This document shows positions 60,975-64,000 of a stretch of DNA of 64,000 nt, piece by piece. How positions within the stretch are numbered: position 1 is the stretch's first letter; each line of letters starts with the position of its first letter. The stretch comes from Acanthornis magna. Its lineage: Eukaryota; Chordata; Aves; Passeriformes; Acanthizidae. Where the stretch lies: positions 21,742,501-21,806,500 of the forward strand of contig JAWUZG010000013.1 in assembly GCA_036785705.1 (NCBI GenBank). Direction: 5' to 3'. The position numbers and the translations under genes are program-made. Under the pieces are notes generated by a model. It was not told the origin of the DNA and searched no databases. It was given only the letters and a program-made list of their open reading frames with translations.

Positions 60975-61340
60975 GTCATGGTTTGGGGCCGGAGCTCCCC
61001 TGGGCACCCCAGCTCTGAGCAGGGCTGGAGGCAGCGATGGCAATGAATTCAGCCCAGGCTTCTGCAGCTCCTCCACGGTACAAAAGGAAGAGGAAAAACT
61101 CAAATTCTGGGCTGGTGATCGACAGAATCGATTTTCTGGGATTCCCAGCATTGAGTGCAATTCCCATTTCAGGAGACCAACGGAAGCAGAAGCAGATCAT
61201 GAAATATAAGGCCGGGAAAAAAACCCTCATTACAATTAATTTCAGAAAGAATTATTAAAAAAATGTTGTATCAATGACAGTTTTATATAAATTGTATCTT
61301 CCTTCCACTTTTTGTGATTACAGTGAGAAGGGAACTCTGA
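60975..61340. other. Unique noncoding DNA
   Basis: No repeat or gene was recognised. Small ORFs on both strands have no domain. Confidence 0.4.
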
Positions 61341-61363
61341 TTTTTTTTTTTTTTTTTTTTTTT
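61341..61363. repeat. Poly(T) run, 23 T
   Basis: 23 consecutive T residues. No reverse-strand AATAAA is found in the 30 bp after it, so there is no support for a retrocopy tail. Confidence 0.9.
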
Positions 61364-63644
61364 AAATCATGTATTTCGTGGTTTCTTTTCATTTCCAGCA
61401 GGCTGCCTGTGTTTTCCAACACCTGGACAGACCTTGGAGGCATCAAGGAGATGAGCTCCCACCAGGAATGGGGAGGAAAAACTCAGGGGTAAATACCCAC
61501 CTTGGAGGGCTCACGCGGGAGGAACTCTGAATTAAGCAATTTTTTACAGCAAGGTAACAGATCCCATCCCACCACAGGATAAAAGTCTGAATTTCTGGCA
61601 CTTTTCAGTTATAACATTTCTTTTATGAAATATTTTTATTTGAAATAAATAAATAATGAAATTCTGTGACACCTCCCATGCCTCAAACCCCCTCCACATA
61701 TAAACTCCACTAGGAGGGTTTAAGACAAAACCCACATCTACTTAAGAATTTAAAATGATCATAAGGAATTTTGCTGATGAATAAGTGACAAATAAACAAA
61801 TAAACCTGAAGTTTCTGGAGGTACCAGTCCCTAAACAACATCTGCAATTCACAGCTGAGCATTAGTCTTGTGGCCAAACAGTGCAATCACAAAAGGGACT
61901 TTGGAGTGCAGAGTCCTCTGGAAAATTAATCCTGGTTTGATAAATGTGGGAAAATTCATATTCTTTTGAGGGCCACAAATACAACCCGTCCTGGCTGTTC
62001 ACTGTCTAATTTTTCAATTCCATTTTTAAGGCATTTTGCTCATTTTGCTTCTTTTTTTTCATGCAGCAACTTCGTGGAAACACATCAAGGAGCAACCACA
62101 CGGAAAATACTCTCATCCATCGTTCCAAAGGGAGCCAAAGATCTGGGAGTGTTCTTTTTTGCCTTGTCCACGGGCAGGCACATTGTAAATCCCGAATTCC
62201 AAGGTCATGGTTGCTCTGGGGCCATCACCAATAAACACAACCACACCTCTGGGGTGAAGCTGTGGGATCAGCCCAGACCCCAGCACCCCAAATCATCCCA
62301 AACCCAAGCCCTGGAGCACCACTCCAGCCCTGCCCCTCACTCCAGGCACTCGGTGATGCTCATGGAAACCAGCATAATTAATTCTAATTATTTAGCCTCC
62401 CCATAAGCATGGCAGTGTTCGTTGATTTAACCTGATTCAGGAACCAAAGCAAACAGCAGTTAATTGATTTGCTCGGGTTCACATCGGAGGGACCCAGCAC
62501 TGAGTGGAATGAGGAGCACAAGCCCCTGGTTGCTTCTCCCCTGCTCTATCCCCAGGCTCCAGCTACTTCCACGGCACCAGTTCATATTTTTGAAAAAGCA
62601 AAGGAAAATCAACATCACCCATCTTTGTGTTATTTAGTTTGCAGGTTGGAACGTGCTCTTCATATTCATATTAATGAGCTGCTTCTCATGAGGCAACCCA
62701 TTAAATTTAATAGGAGAGCAACAAAAACCTCCCATGAAATGAAATAGTTGCAGTTATGTTTACATTTCCATGAATGCTGCACTTTGCATTCCTGTGCTAG
62801 GAACAAACTTGTGCTTTTTTTTAAATGATAAACAGCTTTAATGACTCTCTTTAGCCTTTCCTTTTTTGCTGCCTTCCCCTTCTCTCCTGGTTGGATAACG
62901 ATCTCATCCTCCACTGGCGCTGGGCACACAATGTCTTTCATGGGAAAAGCAATTTCTCATTATTGTAGCTTTTCAACACTCTTTCCAAATTCATTATTAA
63001 TTGATGGAGCTTCTAGTTTGGACAGTGATGAACAAAGAATTCATTCAACACACTTGTTTCAGTGTTTTTTGGGGTTGGTTTAGGGACCAGGGCACTATTA
63101 CTTTCCTCTTCTAAAAGGACTCCAGTGTTGTTTCAAAACACATTATGAAACCCAAACTTCTGGCAGAAAGAGGATTTCCTCCCTGCTTGGTTCTGCAAAA
63201 ACACCACTTTTGTCAACAAGGTTTCATTATTATGAAATTATTATGATGCTTTTTAAATCTCAAGCAAGATCCCCTATGGCCAGATGGCCATTCCGAGCAA
63301 AATCCAGGGCTGTGCAGGAGCACGTGGGCTCCAAAGGAAATCCTCAGGTGCTCCAAAAGGCATAACTGGCAGCAAAACTTTTCCCAGACTCCTTATGACA
63401 CAAATCAGAGCAAAATTAAGTTTGGAAATCCTAGAGCAGGTGACCCATTTGAATTGGCCCCTGACCTTCAGAATTCCCTATTTTGTAGCTCTGTCACCAC
63501 AGCACCCGAGCATAAATCTCACAGTAAATGTAGCTGCTGCTGTGGTCTGGTGGCCCCAAAACAAGAGGGTCTGTGACAGGGACAGAGATCTCAAGGTTTG
63601 TGTCATAGAATTGTTTTCTTTCTCCCATCTCATAGAAGCCCCTC
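61364..63644. other. Unique noncoding DNA
   Basis: Mixed, with AT-rich parts. ORFs of up to 149 codons lack domains. No transposon or RNA was recognised. Confidence 0.45.
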
Positions 63645-64000
63645 TGCCCTGGAGCCAGGCTGGGAGAGCTGGGGGTGCTCACCTGGAGAGGAGAAGGACA
63701 CAGGGAGAGCTCAGAGCTCCTGGCAGGGCCTGAAGGGCTCCAGGAGAGCTGCAGAGGGACTGGGGACAAGGGATGGAGGGACAGGACATAGGGAATGGCT
63801 TTAAGCTCAAAGTGGGGAGATTTAGATGGGATATTGGGAAGGAATTGTTCCCTGGGAGGGTGGGGAGGGCTGGGATGGAATTCCCAGAGCAGCTGTGGCT
63901 GCCCCTGGATCCCTGGCAGTGTCCAAGGCCAGGCTGGACATTGGGGCTTGGAGCAGCCTGGGACAGTGGGAGGTGTCCCTGCCATGGCAGGGGTGGCACT
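63645..64000 (+). mobile_element. CR1 LINE, 3' fragment cut by the window end
   Basis: It reads 'tggagccaggctgggagagc', 'gggggtgctcacctggagag', 'ggcctgaagggctccaggag', 'gatttagatgggatattggg', 'ggctggacattggggcttgg' and stops at the window edge inside the 'ggcaggggtggcact' block. 63896-64000 is identical to 51679-51783 (105 bp). Confidence 0.95.

Overview
The window looks like intergenic or deep-intronic nuclear DNA from a bird, most likely a passerine. The main evidence is at least 24 fragments of the avian CR1 LINE on both strands. Many carry the CR1 3' signature: a GGTCCCTTCCAACCCAAACC-type block followed by short ATTCTGTG/ATTCTGGG-type tail repeats. Many belong to one GC-rich group (CCAGGCTGGACATTGGGGCT block, 'cacaggtgcccagag' block upstream) that I associate with songbird CR1. 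No SINE, DNA transposon, full-length ERV or tRNA was recognised by eye. I recognise no protein-coding gene. Open frames up to about 300 codons exist, but each long one I examined is explained by a CR1 fragment or a tandem repeat, or has no recognisable domain.

Layout. 1-5 kb is mostly unique AT-rich DNA ending in a 68-bp tandem repeat. 6-7.2 kb holds a CR1 copy split by a 122-bp segment that is a near-identical copy of DNA 0.85 kb downstream. 8.6-11.4 kb has a 37-bp repeat and a 133-bp GC-rich minisatellite. 12.2-13 kb holds a second pair of local direct repeats (100 bp, 667 bp apart). 13.6-16.7 kb is repeat-poor. 16.7-17.5 kb is a CR1 copy without its 3' end beside 0.4 kb of nearly pure A/C sequence. 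20-25.4 kb contains several CR1 pieces and a (CCCAT)n array. 25.6-33.7 kb is largely repeat-poor and AT-rich. It contains pyrimidine microsatellites, an AT microsatellite, two CR1 copies, and the best candidate regulatory blocks, including paired octamer motifs near 30.25 kb and an exon-like segment at 31.6 kb next to a CpG-enriched stretch. A small CpG-rich patch abuts a CNE-like block at 35 kb. 36.5-49.5 kb mixes unique DNA, short CR1 pieces, a 0.45-kb (TA)-rich array and a (GGGACA)n array. 51-64 kb carries several closely matching CR1 copies, a 152-nt pyrimidine tract and a hairpin at 60.9 kb; the last CR1 runs off the window.

Overall this reads as a gene desert whose function, if any, would be cis-regulatory. 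I found no operon, defence cassette or other new multi-gene system. The observations most worth checking are the two local templated duplications, the 3'-less CR1 copies, the hairpin, the exon-like segment and the CpG/CNE pairs. CR1 borders are approximate (about 10-20 bp) because they were read by eye against the copies in the window and remembered family structure.
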